A program made the translations under genes and the position numbers. 56,256 nucleotides of DNA from an uncultured bacterium (GTDB taxonomy: Bacteria > Myxococcota_A > Polyangia > Polyangiales > Houyiibacteriaceae). The notes beneath the pieces are model-generated. The model was given only the letters and a program-made list of their open reading frames with translations. It made no database searches and was not told where the DNA came from. Shown here in pieces: positions 15,981 to 26,300 of this stretch (its first letter is position 1; the number at the start of each line of letters is the position of its first letter). The stretch lies in assembly GCA_938024995.1 (NCBI GenBank), contig CALJDU010000077.1, positions 1-56,256 on the forward strand. The letters are read 5' to 3'.

Positions 15981-18722
15981 CTAAGGGGCAGCGTCTTGTG
16001 GAGTCGCGAAACGGCGCGGCCGGTCTGGGTCACGGAAGTAGCGCACCCGCGTGTCCTGCATGATCCCCCAGTACATGTACGGGCGCGGCTCGACGTTTGG
16101 AAAGAGCACCTCGGTCTCTTCGCGTTCATCGATCCGGATCGCGATCGCGTCGCGCTCCGAGAGTTCGCGCTCGTAGGCGTCAGGACCAATGGTTGTGTCG
16201 TCGTCGAGCTGAAAGACCAAGCGCGTGTCGCCGAGCGCGAGCGCATCATCCACTCCTGCGCGCTGCAGTCGCTCGCGAAGCGAAGTGCTGTCTTGGGCGC
16301 CGCGCTCCGCGTACACGATGAAGCCATCGCCATCGACACCAACGGCTGCAGGCGCATCGGGAACGTCGGCGAGGCGAGATCCATAGAGCACGACCTTCGC
16401 GTCTTCGGGCGGCGCGCCCACCGCGAAGCGATCTTCGATCAGCACGTGCTCGGAGTAGAGCGCGAGCTCCCCGGTACGCTGTGCCCCGCTCCACCACGCG
16501 AGCGCTCTCGGACGTTCCGCTTCGCCGTTCGGCGCGGGCCCATCAAACGCCGCCCGCCGCGGATCGATCCGCACAAGCCACGCGCGACCGCTCTCATCGT
16601 CGCCCTCGCCTGCCAGCCACGTGCGCGCAAACGTGTGTGGCCACCCGTTGTTGGGCAGTCCGCGTGAATCAAAGCGACCGTCCTCGCCGAGCTCACGGGT
16701 CTCGGGAACGATCTCGGCCGCACGCGCCTCCCCCTCCCCATCGACGGGAGCCGCCTGCGCACCGGCGAGCGGAAGGTTGGGCCCGGGAAGCAAAGGCTTC
16801 TGCGTGAGATAGAAAAAGTCGCGCGGGTCGGTCTGGATGTAACGGGGCATCCGCATGGGCGACATGCTCTTCGCGAGCAAGCGACCGCGGGCGATGAAGC
16901 GTCGACGACTATTGGGTACGCGAAGCTCAAACTCCGAACGATGACGTCGTCGCCCAAGCGATGGGAACGGGCGGTCGGCGTCACGCACGTTGTAGAACTC
17001 GAACGCCGTGTGGCGCTGGTTCATGTCGAGGTGCATGCCGCGAACACAGCGCGCCGCGATCATCGCTTTCCCAAGCTCCTCGGCGCCCATCGATTTGCCC
17101 CAGAAGTAAGCGAAGAAGCCTTCGCGTGTCAGACACAGGCCGGAGCGATCGATGTAGACCTGCTCGTCCGCGTCTGCTGGCGCGGCGCCCCACCACCAGC
17201 GACGCCATGGGTTCCAGAGCTCGCCCTCCACCACGCTCGTCAGGTTCTGACGCATCTCGACCATCTCGTCGGGGATCTGGCGCAGCGCCCAGCCTTCCCG
17301 AAAGTGCCGCACGCCTTCTGGCGGATCGGACCACGAACCCATGCCGACGTGTCCATCTTCGAATACCGCAACGGTCGCCGCCCACGGCTTCGGTGGGAGA
17401 TAGACGCGCCCCTCGCTCATCATTCCGAACTCGCCGTGAAGCGACTGGAACCCACCATTGAACGCACCGATGAGACGCTTGAAGTTTTGGTCTCTCGGCA
17501 CGCGGCCGCGACCTGTGGCGCCGGTCGCGCTCTCCGGTTCGCGGGTGCCGGTCATGACGCGTAGCTGAACCTGGCGTGCGTCCCACACCACGACGTAGAC
17601 GCGTGTCCAGGGGCGATCGGGATCGACCTGCAGGAACGTGGTCGCGAACGGAGGCGGCGCGTTGGGGTATTGCGAGAGAAAGGGATCGTCGACCACCGCG
17701 TTCCACTCACCCTCGCCTTCGACGGGCCTCGGGATGATCGGCGTCAGTCGTGCGGGCGGCCAACCGATCTCCGGATCGGTCGCGCTCAGTTCCGCTCGGC
17801 GGAGCGTCTGCTCTTCGGTCGCGTTCTCGTCGATTCCCAGCTCATCGGCGACCTCCGCAACCGTCTCGGTCTCCGTGCGTCCGATCGCTGCGTACCACTG
17901 GCGCTGCGCCCAGTCCTTGGCGGTAAAGACCCGATGCTCGAGCCAGGCGATCGGCTCCGGACCCACAAAAGACAGATTTCGAACCGAGTCGACCACCCAG
18001 GTGATCTTGCCCGGCTGGCCCTTCTCGCTTGGCTGGGCGACCAGCCGCGGGCTCTCGCTCTCTCCCGTTCGTGGGTCAACCATGAGCCGCTCTCCGTCCA
18101 GCTCGACGAAGAGCTGCACCTCGCTGCCCAGCTCTTCTGCGGAAAGCGTCACGTCCGTGGCAGGCGGGTCGAGCGCGACCCGAAGCCGACCAAAGCCGAC
18201 CGAACGCCCGGTCTCTTGGAAATTCGTGATGGCGTTCTGGACCTTGGCGCGCCGTGGCCAGTCCGCGGTGACCGAAGCGGGCTCCCCGCTTAGCTGAACA
18301 ACGGTCACGGCGTCGGTTTGGCCATCTACTTGCGAGACGTAGGCCGCCACATCGCCTGCGCGGATCAGTTGGGTCTCCGCGGCGCCAGACGTTCGGCTCA
18401 AGTTGCTGAGGCGTGACAAGGCGAAAACCGCTGTGTCTCCGCGCATCTTCACGTACGCGGCGTAGAGGTCTGAGAGCGCTTGGTCGTCCTCTGCCCGCTC
18501 CGCGGTGAACAGGACGAGTCCAGACGACACAGCGGAAGGCGGGTCGACGAACACCGGAGCGCCGACAAGAGCCAGCCCTTCCGCGGCGATCGCCCCCCGA
18601 AACGAGGAGACGCGATCTTCGCCGACGAAGACGGAATCTTTCACGAAGACGCCGCCGACCACGAGCGCGGACAGGGCGAGGCCGATCACGCCAGCGCGGG
18701 TGGATGCGAACGTGCGGAGCAC
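15981..18722 (-). CDS. Membrane-anchored phosphodiester-glycosidase-like (DUF2233/NAGPA) protein
   Basis: The protein has 913 residues and starts at a GTG codon. One N-terminal membrane segment (about 9-29) is followed by a variable ~330-residue region. A domain at about 370-590 carries the NAGPA/DUF2233 marks GAFNGGF (419-425), DRSGLCLTREGFFAYFWG and MHLDMNQRHTAFEFY. Members are thought to hydrolyse glycosyl phosphodiesters, as in exopolysaccharide or capsule handling. The C-terminal ~230 residues are unassigned. It is divergent from the HEAT gene with only 65-70 bp between, so the two promoters probably overlap. A possible role in envelope glycans is inferred from the family only. Confidence 0.72.
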   Translation of the reverse strand: MLRTFASTRAGVIGLALSALVVGGVFVKDSVFVGEDRVSSFRGAIAAEGLALVGAPVFVDPPSAVSSGLVLFTAERAEDDQALSDLYAAYVKMRGDTAVFALSRLSNLSRTSGAAETQLIRAGDVAAYVSQVDGQTDAVTVVQLSGEPASVTADWPRRAKVQNAITNFQETGRSVGFGRLRVALDPPATDVTLSAEELGSEVQLFVELDGERLMVDPRTGESESPRLVAQPSEKGQPGKITWVVDSVRNLSFVGPEPIAWLEHRVFTAKDWAQRQWYAAIGRTETETVAEVADELGIDENATEEQTLRRAELSATDPEIGWPPARLTPIIPRPVEGEGEWNAVVDDPFLSQYPNAPPPFATTFLQVDPDRPWTRVYVVVWDARQVQLRVMTGTREPESATGATGRGRVPRDQNFKRLIGAFNGGFQSLHGEFGMMSEGRVYLPPKPWAATVAVFEDGHVGMGSWSDPPEGVRHFREGWALRQIPDEMVEMRQNLTSVVEGELWNPWRRWWWGAAPADADEQVYIDRSGLCLTREGFFAYFWGKSMGAEELGKAMIAARCVRGMHLDMNQRHTAFEFYNVRDADRPFPSLGRRRHRSEFELRVPNSRRRFIARGRLLAKSMSPMRMPRYIQTDPRDFFYLTQKPLLPGPNLPLAGAQAAPVDGEGEARAAEIVPETRELGEDGRFDSRGLPNNGWPHTFARTWLAGEGDDESGRAWLVRIDPRRAAFDGPAPNGEAERPRALAWWSGAQRTGELALYSEHVLIEDRFAVGAPPEDAKVVLYGSRLADVPDAPAAVGVDGDGFIVYAERGAQDSTSLRERLQRAGVDDALALGDTRLVFQLDDDTTIGPDAYERELSERDAIAIRIDEREETEVLFPNVEPRPYMYWGIMQDTRVRYFRDPDRPRRFATPQDAAP

Positions 18723-18790
18723 CGCGTGCTTCTACCATGCAGACGCGCGCCTTGTCCGGCTCCCGCGCGCTCTGGTAAAGCCGAGACGTG

Positions 18791-19648
18791 ATGCAGAAGA
18801 CGTTCCTTCTTATTCTCCTGACGGGACTTGTCCTGAGCGTGGCCAGTCCAGGCAGCGCACAGCGACGGCGCGCCCGCGCGGCTGCCCAGGCTCCCCGCGT
18901 GACGCTTCGTGATCTCCCCACGATCGCCCCGAAGCTGAACAGCGCGAACCCCGACGAAGTCAGAGAGGCGATCGATCTGCTCGTGGTCATCGACCACCGC
19001 GACGTCATCCCGCACTTGGCGGACCTGCTTCACTCAGGACGCAACGACGCCATTACGAACCGCGCGCTTGAAGCCCTCCGCGGGCTCGCACGTGTCGAGA
19101 GCGTCGAGGTGCTGACCGAGTTCACGACCCACCGCCGCGTCTCCGCGAGACGACGTGCCTACGCCGCGCTCGCCGCGATCGAAGACGACCGGGTCAGCGC
19201 GCTCCTGCAGCGTGGACTTCGCGACAGTGATCGCTCCGTACGTGGGGCTGTGGCCCTCGCGCTCGGGAACATCGGCGCGACCGATGCCATCGACATTCTC
19301 TTCCGCGCTTTTGATCGCGGCGTCATCGAGTCCGCGATCGCGATCGGCAAGCTCGGGAACGAGGAAAGCATCGAGCGATTCAGCGGCTACCTCGGCCAGC
19401 GTTCGCTTGGCGTGGTTCTCTCGGGCTACGACCAATACCTGCGCCGCGATGACATCAGTGAAGAGGCGAAGCTCACCATTGTGGACCGTCTCGGCGAGGT
19501 CGCGGGCGGCACCGTTCGCGAGTTCCTCAGCGCCTACCTCCGCACCTTCAGCGACCGCAACCGAAGCGAGCTCAAGCAGCGCGTGGAAGAGACGATTCGG
19601 CGCATCCCCGAGGGCAACCAAGGTCAGACGATTGGAGGTGCGAAGTGA
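18791..19648 (+). CDS. Exported HEAT-repeat protein
   Basis: The ATG at 18791 is preferred to the GTG directly before it. A signal peptide (residues 1-22, ending PGSAQ) is followed by a basic RRRARAA stretch and then PBS-lyase/HEAT-type helical repeats, for example DVIPHLADLLHSGRNDAITN, VLTEFTTHRRVSARRRAYAA and GLRDSDRSVRGAVALALG. These repeats form curved scaffolds for protein binding. Its stop overlaps the GTG start of the next gene, so the two are co-translated and probably work together in the periplasm. Confidence 0.8.
   Translation: MQKTFLLILLTGLVLSVASPGSAQRRRARAAAQAPRVTLRDLPTIAPKLNSANPDEVREAIDLLVVIDHRDVIPHLADLLHSGRNDAITNRALEALRGLARVESVEVLTEFTTHRRVSARRRAYAALAAIEDDRVSALLQRGLRDSDRSVRGAVALALGNIGATDAIDILFRAFDRGVIESAIAIGKLGNEESIERFSGYLGQRSLGVVLSGYDQYLRRDDISEEAKLTIVDRLGEVAGGTVREFLSAYLRTFSDRNRSELKQRVEETIRRIPEGNQGQTIGGAK
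19633..19637 (+). promoter_or_regulatory. Ribosome binding site deciding a GTG start
   Basis: GGAGG lies 7 nt before GTG 19645, which overlaps the TGA of the HEAT gene. This supports the GTG as the start of the beta-propeller gene. Confidence 0.65.
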
Positions 19649-22245
19649 ACCCGTTCATCACACACGGCCGCGCCGCTCTCTTCGCGGTCGCGCTGGCGTC
19701 CGTTCTCCCCGGTTGCCTCACCTACGGCTACACGCCGGCCTTCGACACGCGCTTTCCGGATAACCAGGAAGACGCGGTCGCGGAGATCAACGCTTCCCTT
19801 CCCGCCGCCGAACCACGCGGCGGAGAGCGAGTGCTCGCGGTCGCGACGACCCACGGTGATGACCGCGCAGTGGTCGGTCTGGACGTGACGGGCGGCGCCG
19901 AGCTTTGGCGCACCCCCCTCGCCGCGATGACGCGTCCCGAGATCCTCGGCGACGTCGTCGTCACCAGTACGCGTGAAGAGGTCGTCGCGCTCGACGCGGC
20001 GTCCGGAAACCCGCTCTGGCGCAAGCCCGTCGACAGCCTCGCCCACGTCGGCACCTCGCGCTCGGGCGGCACGATCTTCTACGTATTGAGCATCGGCGCG
20101 TCCGGTGGCGCGACGCGAATCGGGCGCGTTATCGCCGTCAACGCGCGGTCCGGGCTTTTGGTCTGGCAGCGCGAAATCGCGGGTGTGCTCGGGCATCCGA
20201 CGACGCGCGGACCGTTCGTGTTCGTTCCGTGGGACCGGCAGAACATCGCCATCCTCAACGTCACCGACGGCGTCGAGCGCGCTCGAATCCGCTCGACCGA
20301 CGACGTCATCTCCTGGGTCTTCAGCGACCCGACCGGTCTGTACTACGGCGACAAGCGCGTCTACCGTTTCGACACCAAGTCGCACTTCGGTTCGCGGACC
20401 GAGCAGACGCACATGGAACCCGTTCTTCAAGACGCGCCACGTGAACCGGCGGTCTGGGACGATGGCTTCATCCCGGCACCCGGCACTCGCTCCGCCCGTG
20501 GTCGCATCCGGACGTACTTCGCGCCGAGCGCAGGCGGGGAGATGATCACACCGGAGACCGACCGGCTCTACTACGTCTACTACCGCTACGTCTTCGCGTT
20601 CAACGCCGCCCAGGAGCTTCAATGGGTTCGCATTGTCGACCAAGACATCATCAACGCGCGGGTGCTCCCGTCGGGGCTCTTCACAGTTGGCGAACGCGGG
20701 AAGATGAACCTCCTCGACGTCGCGACCGGGAACGACCGCTGGGTTGGGGGCGTCGAGGCCGAGTTCGCTTCGGTCGCGCTTGAGGTCGACGGGTTCGGCG
20801 GAGGCGGTGACCCTGGCGAAGCGCGTAGCCTGCGCACTTCGCTCCAGGAGGTCGCGGGCGACCTCGATAACCGATTGGTCCCGGCCAGGGCGTACGCGAT
20901 CCAGCAGCTCGCCGGCATGGACGATCCCGAGATCACGCGTGACCTGCTCGACCTTTACGCGCAGCGGTCCACTCCAGGCGCGCTCCGCGAGACGATCAGC
21001 ACCGCGCTTCAAGCGCGAACGTCTGGGCAGAGCTTCCTCGTCTCCGCGCTCGACCAGCGCTACGACTACCTGGACGAGACCGAGTCTCCGCCGCTGTCGC
21101 TCATCGTTCCCTCGCTCATTCAAAATGAAGAGCGCAGCGCGGTCACCGGACTGGTTCGGCACATGCTCGATCACGAGACCCCCATCGACGTGCTCCCGCT
21201 CGTGACGCGTGCGGTGGTCGTCCTCGGCGGCGAAGAGGTCATCCCGGCGCTGCGCGACTTCGTCGTGCTCTATCACGCGGACTCGACCTTCACGGAGAAG
21301 CCCGAAGCGATCACGATCGCGGCGCAGGGCATCTTTGAAAACGGCGGCACGGATGGACGCGAGCTCCTGCAGGGTCTCATCGCGGACGCCTCGACGACCG
21401 CGCCCCTTGGCGAAGCGATGAACGGGTTCTTTGAGCAAGAGGTCGCCAACGCGGAAGCCGCAGAGCGAGCAGAGGTCGAAGCGGCTGAGCGCGCCGCAGC
21501 GGAAGCGGCCCGGCAGGAAGAAGCGGCGCGTCCGCTCGTCTTGTCTCAGCAGCAGGTCAACCAAACGTTCGCCGAGCACGCCGAAGAGCTGCGCGTTTGC
21601 ATGAACGAGGAGCTCGGCCGAAACCCGCGCCTCGCGCAGATCCGCGTCACGTTCATCATCGAAGGCGCCGGCAACGCGCGAGACTTCACGTTCGCACCGA
21701 ACACCGACGAGTTCATCGCCTGCATGTCCCCGAAGGTCGCGGCGATCGAGTTTCCGAAGTTCCGATCACGACGTCAGCGCGGTGCGGTCACCGTCCGACT
21801 CGGGACGCAGCCTGTCGCGACGCAAGAGTCCGGAGACCCTGCCCTTCCGAATGTGTGGTGGGCGCTCTCCATGTCGCGCGCCGCAGAACAAGAAGGCGCG
21901 ATGAGCCGCCCTTGGTGGGAGGTTCGTCAAGCCAGCGAGGGCCCCGGCCAAGGAGGTCAGGTGGCTGAAAGCGGTCAAGGCGGTCAAGGCGGCGAAGGCG
22001 GCGAAGGCGGCGAAGGCGGTCAAGCCGGCGAAGGCGGGCAAGGCGGCGAAGGCGGCGAAGGCGGCGAAGGCGGCGAAGGCGGCGAAGGCAGCCCGTGGTG
22101 GCTCCAAGGCCAAAACGCTGAAGGCGGCGAAGGCAGCGAAGGCGGCGAAGGCAGCGAAGGCAGCGAAGGCGGCGAAGGCGGCGAAGGCGGCGGCGATGAG
22201 CCTCCCCCGAACGAAGACCAGTGGTGGTTACCTGCGGGCGGCTGA
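19645..22245 (+). CDS. Lipoprotein with PQQ-type beta-propeller, HEAT-like, AgmX-like domain and Gly-Glu/Trp-Trp tail
   Basis: The signal peptide ends LPGC. Residues ~50-370 form a PQQ-like beta-propeller with repeated blades (VVGLDVTGGAELWRT, VVALDAASGNPLWRKP, VIAVNARSGLLVWQR). Helical repeats follow (about 400-600), then an Ala/Glu-rich coiled segment. A ~85-residue AgmX/TonB-C-like domain contains EELRVCMNEEL and a second Cys in EFIACM. The last ~140 residues are low complexity: Gly-Glu-Gly repeats broken by four Trp-Trp motifs (VWWALS, PWWEVR, PWWLQG, QWWLPA). It forms an operon with the HEAT gene and is probably part of an outer-envelope assembly; its function is unknown. Confidence 0.78.
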   Translation: MNPFITHGRAALFAVALASVLPGCLTYGYTPAFDTRFPDNQEDAVAEINASLPAAEPRGGERVLAVATTHGDDRAVVGLDVTGGAELWRTPLAAMTRPEILGDVVVTSTREEVVALDAASGNPLWRKPVDSLAHVGTSRSGGTIFYVLSIGASGGATRIGRVIAVNARSGLLVWQREIAGVLGHPTTRGPFVFVPWDRQNIAILNVTDGVERARIRSTDDVISWVFSDPTGLYYGDKRVYRFDTKSHFGSRTEQTHMEPVLQDAPREPAVWDDGFIPAPGTRSARGRIRTYFAPSAGGEMITPETDRLYYVYYRYVFAFNAAQELQWVRIVDQDIINARVLPSGLFTVGERGKMNLLDVATGNDRWVGGVEAEFASVALEVDGFGGGGDPGEARSLRTSLQEVAGDLDNRLVPARAYAIQQLAGMDDPEITRDLLDLYAQRSTPGALRETISTALQARTSGQSFLVSALDQRYDYLDETESPPLSLIVPSLIQNEERSAVTGLVRHMLDHETPIDVLPLVTRAVVVLGGEEVIPALRDFVVLYHADSTFTEKPEAITIAAQGIFENGGTDGRELLQGLIADASTTAPLGEAMNGFFEQEVANAEAAERAEVEAAERAAAEAARQEEAARPLVLSQQQVNQTFAEHAEELRVCMNEELGRNPRLAQIRVTFIIEGAGNARDFTFAPNTDEFIACMSPKVAAIEFPKFRSRRQRGAVTVRLGTQPVATQESGDPALPNVWWALSMSRAAEQEGAMSRPWWEVRQASEGPGQGGQVAESGQGGQGGEGGEGGEGGQAGEGGQGGEGGEGGEGGEGGEGSPWWLQGQNAEGGEGSEGGEGSEGSEGGEGGEGGGDEPPPNEDQWWLPAGG
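21971..22194 (+). repeat. GGCGAAGGC tandem repeat coding Gly-Glu-Gly
   Basis: Imperfect 9-bp units (GGCGAAGGC with CAA and AGC variants) are repeated across about 220 bp within the beta-propeller gene. They encode a flexible acidic Gly-rich tail interrupted by one Trp-Trp motif. Number variation between strains is likely. Confidence 0.85.
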
Positions 22246-22266
22246 CCTCCGTCACCAAAGCATGAC

Positions 22267-22296
22267 AAAGGCCGACCCATTCCGGGTCGGCCTTTT
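22267..22296. terminator. Bidirectional intrinsic terminator
   Basis: AAAGGCCGACCC and GGGTCGGCCTTT form a 12-bp perfect stem with a 5-nt loop, ending in TTTT on the plus strand and in A/T-rich sequence on the minus strand. It sits between converging genes ending at 22245 and 22307 and can serve both. Confidence 0.9.
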
Positions 22297-22306
22297 GCGT
22301 TGTCCG

Positions 22307-23224
22307 CTACGCGTCCCAGCGCGCCTCCGCGTCAACCAACGCGCGCATCACCTCGCGTGAGGTTTGCCGTACCGCTTCATCGTGCTCTGAGAAGCGGTCC
22401 GGGTGCAGCTCCTTCGCGAACCGCCGGAGCGCGCGGCGAGCCTGGTTGCGGTCGGCCGCGCGAGGGAGTTCCAAGAGCACCTGCGGCGCTGCGCTCTTTT
22501 CGACTTCGCGATGCTTCCGGAGAAGCAACCGGTACGGCGCGGTCGTGGCGCTTCCGATCGCGCCGACGGTGATCAGCGCGCCGATCATTTGCTTGGTCTC
22601 CGGCTGACTGATCGAGGCGCGCAAGACATCGCGCTCCATCGGCGCGCGCGTGAGAAGCGACACCACCTGACGCGCCTCTTCGCCCATCGTGAGTTGCTTG
22701 ACCAGCTCTCGACCGACCCGCGTGATCGCGAGGCGGCGCGGCGCCTTCGCGAGCGTGTCGTTGGGGGCGACGCGACGCACCGCTGACACCAGGAGATCCG
22801 CGATCGTGATGCCGTCGACCGTGTCGAGCTGCGTCGCGCGTCGCCCTTCAAGAAACTCCGTCCGCGCGTTCACGAGGCTCAACCCCTTCGCGACCCGCGC
22901 GATCATCTGCTCCGCGAGAGCCGCGTTCAACTTGCGTCGCGACGTGGACCCCGACTCGACGAGCCACGTGCCGATCGGCGCAACGGGTGGGTTCTGCTGA
23001 AGCGCCTTCGCGTAGGCAACGACGTTAATCGCCTCACGCGCGATGAGCACCTCGCCGATGGAGTACGCCGCGCTCTCCTCCCCAGAGAACGACGCGAACA
23101 CAGGAGCGCCGCGTTCGATCGTCAAACGGAGCGTCGCGTCCTCCCCAACAACCTCAAACACACCCGTCGCTTTTGCGCGTTCAACCGCCAGCAATGCCAC
23201 GAGTGTGGTGCGTGAGAAAACCAT
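22307..23224 (-). CDS. DUF4388 (PatA-like) protein with C-terminal J domain
   Basis: Of 305 residues, the N-terminal ~200 match the DUF4388 pattern of delta-proteobacterial signalling proteins (LLAVERAKATGVFEV, GVPVF-like GAPVFASF, GEVLIAREAI). The final ~55 residues look like a J domain with the HPD signature in FAKELHPDRF (His274-Asp276) flanked by charged helices. J domains stimulate Hsp70 ATPases. The combination suggests a signalling scaffold that recruits DnaK. There is no membrane segment. It is divergent from the C25 protease gene, with about 127 bp between. Confidence 0.75.
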   Translation of the reverse strand: MVFSRTTLVALLAVERAKATGVFEVVGEDATLRLTIERGAPVFASFSGEESAAYSIGEVLIAREAINVVAYAKALQQNPPVAPIGTWLVESGSTSRRKLNAALAEQMIARVAKGLSLVNARTEFLEGRRATQLDTVDGITIADLLVSAVRRVAPNDTLAKAPRRLAITRVGRELVKQLTMGEEARQVVSLLTRAPMERDVLRASISQPETKQMIGALITVGAIGSATTAPYRLLLRKHREVEKSAAPQVLLELPRAADRNQARRALRRFAKELHPDRFSEHDEAVRQTSREVMRALVDAEARWDA

Positions 23225-23351
23225 GGATCGGGTCTAGATCACCTCATCCGAAGTACGAAATTTTCGACTTTCGAATCTCTCGCAAATGCGTGAGACCATT
23301 GAGTCTTTTGGGTGAGTTCTCCCCAAACCGTGTCGTCCCCCAAATGACACA

Positions 23352-26300
23352 GTGCCGTTCACAACATATCTTTACAGCGTGGACACAAAACTCGCTCTGG
23401 TTCTTGTCACCATTTTGGTGTGGTCTCACCCCTCCATCACCGCTGCGTGTGAGCTTGAGATGGGAACGGCGACCGTGAACTCCACGTTTGGAGGGAGTCC
23501 CACCACCATCAACTTCCAGACCGCGTTCGCCATCCCCCCTGCGGTGTTCATCATCCCGAACCGCAGCGGTGGCGACCCCTGTCACACCCGCCTCTTCGGG
23601 ACCTCCGCCACGGGGTTCGATGTTGCCTGTGTCGAGCCCAGTTCCCACGACGGTCCGCACATCGCGATGACCGTGAACTACGTCGCGGCGACGCCCGGTG
23701 GCTGTGATCTCAACGGGACTCCTTTCGAGGTGGTCTGCCAGGACGTCAAAGACGTTCAGGGACCGACCGCGACGGGTTGGCAGAGCTCCAGCTTCCTCAA
23801 CACCTACTCGTCCACCCCGGGGTTCCTTGCCCAGATTCAGTCCGACAACAACGGTGGTCTCCCCGATCCCAGTTCGGACCCGGCTTGTCCTTGGCTCACA
23901 ACGGCAACGCAATCGCTCGGTACGTCATCCGTGGAGCTCGCGCTTGAGCAGAGCGAAGACGAGACCTGTGCCGTCACCGAGCCAGAACGCGTTTGCTACT
24001 TCGCGATCGAAGACGAAGTTTTTCGGTTTCGCGACGACGAAGGTGCCGGCGTCACTTGCGACACGTTCTTCAGCACCTCGGAGGGCTGGGATGAGGGCTG
24101 CACGGACGTCGACCTCACCGGACTCGGCGACGCTCCGCTCGCGGTTGGGTACAAGGTCACACACGAGAGCAACGACGGCGGCTGGGTCCGCAACTGCGGC
24201 GTCGGAGGCGCGACGGTGGGATACGTCATCGACGAAGACCGTGTCCTCGACCGAGAGCGAAGCAGCCGAGGGGAACGGATCTCGACGTTCGCGTGCAGCG
24301 ACGCGTTTCACGCGAGCGCGCTGACCGAGGCCGTCATCGAGTCTGTCCACGCGACCACGGATACGCGCGGGGCCGTGACGGTTCACTTCGCGACCTCCGT
24401 GGAAATGGGCACGCTCGGCTTCTACCTCTACGCCGCCGACGACATGAGCGGCCCGCTTCACCAAGAGATGCTCGCCGCCGATCTCGAGAGCGGGCTCGGC
24501 GCGGAGTATCGCGTGTTCGACCGCGCCGCGGTTCCCGAGCAGACGAGGACCTACTTCGTCGTGGAACGCGAGCGTCTCGGCTTCAAGCGCTACGGTCCCT
24601 TCGAGGTGGAGATCCCGGCGCGTCCGGCGCTCGACACGCGCGACCACGGCCTGCCGCAGCTCGGGCTCCCGCAGCACGCCCGCACGCGCGTCCTCGACGC
24701 TGAGCTTCCCGAGATGGGTCGCACCTCGCGCGGTCTTCCCCTCGCGGATGTCTTCCGCACCGCGCGGCTCTCCATCCGGGAGAAGGCGCTCGAGCCCGAC
24801 ACAGGCACGCTTGAGGTTCGCGTCGACCATGACGGCTTTGTCGCTGTCGCCGCGCCCCCGGGCGCCCGCCGCGGACGCGTCTGCATCCGTCGACGTGGCG
24901 AGCAGGTTCCGCACATGTGGTCGGGCGACGACCTCGTCTTCTTCGGACAAGGACCCGACGACCCGCAGCTTCCGTTCGCGGTCTACCAAGTCACCGAGGG
25001 ACGCTGTCGTGGCGCGCGACGGATCGCTCAGGTCACGCCGCGCGACCCGAGCGTCGTGTTCAGCGAGCGCGTCCACGAAGACAACCGCGTCCCGCTGACG
25101 GTCCTGCCCGCGACGGACCTCGACATCTTCCGCGGCGCTGCGCTTCACCGCGGCGCGCCGGAGACGACCTTTCGGATCACCGCGCCGCGCGCCGAGGGCC
25201 CGGCCTCCGTGATCATCACGGCCCAAGCGGTGAGCGAGCGCGTCTCGTTGATCGTCGAGCACGACGGCGAGGCGGTGGGAACGATCGAGATCCCCGCGAA
25301 CGAGCGCGCCTCGAGCGAGGTCCCGCTGACGCTCACGTCGCGCGACGTCTCGGTCACGTTGCGACTCGCGGACACCTCGTCGAGCGCCTTCTTCGATCAC
25401 GCCACGCTGCGCTTCGCGTCCCCGGCGGCGCTTGAAGACGGCGAGCAGGTTCAGTTCACCGCGGAGCGAGACGAGCGCGTCACGCTGACCGGCGACGGCC
25501 CGCTGTGGATCATCGAGGAGGACACCGAGCGGATGGCGTTCGGCGACGGCGAGGTCGCGATTCGCGTGGAACGAGGGCACCGCTACGTGGCGCTGAGCGG
25601 GACCCCAGAGCGCGCAGAGACTCATCGTGGCGGTTTACCGCACGAGCCAGCCCGGTCGCTCGACGCGGTCGTGATCGCGCCGCGGATCCTCGCCGAAGCC
25701 GCTCTGGAGGTCGTCGCGCTTCATGAGGCGAGCGGACTGAACAGCGAGGTCGCGGTCGCCGAGGATCTCTACGCGCGATACATGCACGGAGAACACCACC
25801 CCGACGCCCTTCGCTTCTACCTACGAGAAGCCGCGAAGGCGGGGGCGAGATACGCGCTGCTGCTCGGCGACGCCCACGTCGACGTCCGCGGACATCTCGG
25901 CGCGGGAGCCCCGCTCCTCCCCTCGGTCTTGGTCAGCACCCCGCGCGGCGTCTTGATCTCGGACGCATCCCTCGCGCCCGGCGAGATGACCGTCGGTCGC
26001 CTTCCCGTACGCGACGAAGCTGACGCGAGCGCCGCGCTTCGCAACCTCGCTCGCGCGTACGAGAGCGGTCCACGCCAGAGCGTGCGTATCGCCGACAACA
26101 GCGACCGCGCGGGAGACTTCGCGCGCGACCTTGGCGCCCTTCCGCTAGACGGCGAGCTGATCGCGCTCAGCGATTCGGTCACCGTCGCGCAAGCGCAGGA
26201 GGCGCTGGCGGACGCGGTCAACGACGGCGCGAGCGTGCTCGTTTACGCTGGACACGGCGGCATGGATCGCATGACGGGCGAAGGCCTCATCTCGACGCGC

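Noticed and set aside
19624..21579. Long minus-strand frame opposite the beta-propeller gene
   Set aside because: The plus strand codes for a signal peptide and clear propeller blades; the antisense product has no recognisable motif.
21971..22194. Array of short repeats considered as CRISPR
   Set aside because: Units are 9 bp without unique spacers and lie in frame in a gene, coding Gly-Glu-Gly.
23925..25625. Minus-strand frame opposite the C25 protease
   Set aside because: Antisense shadow of a gene with intact catalytic residues.
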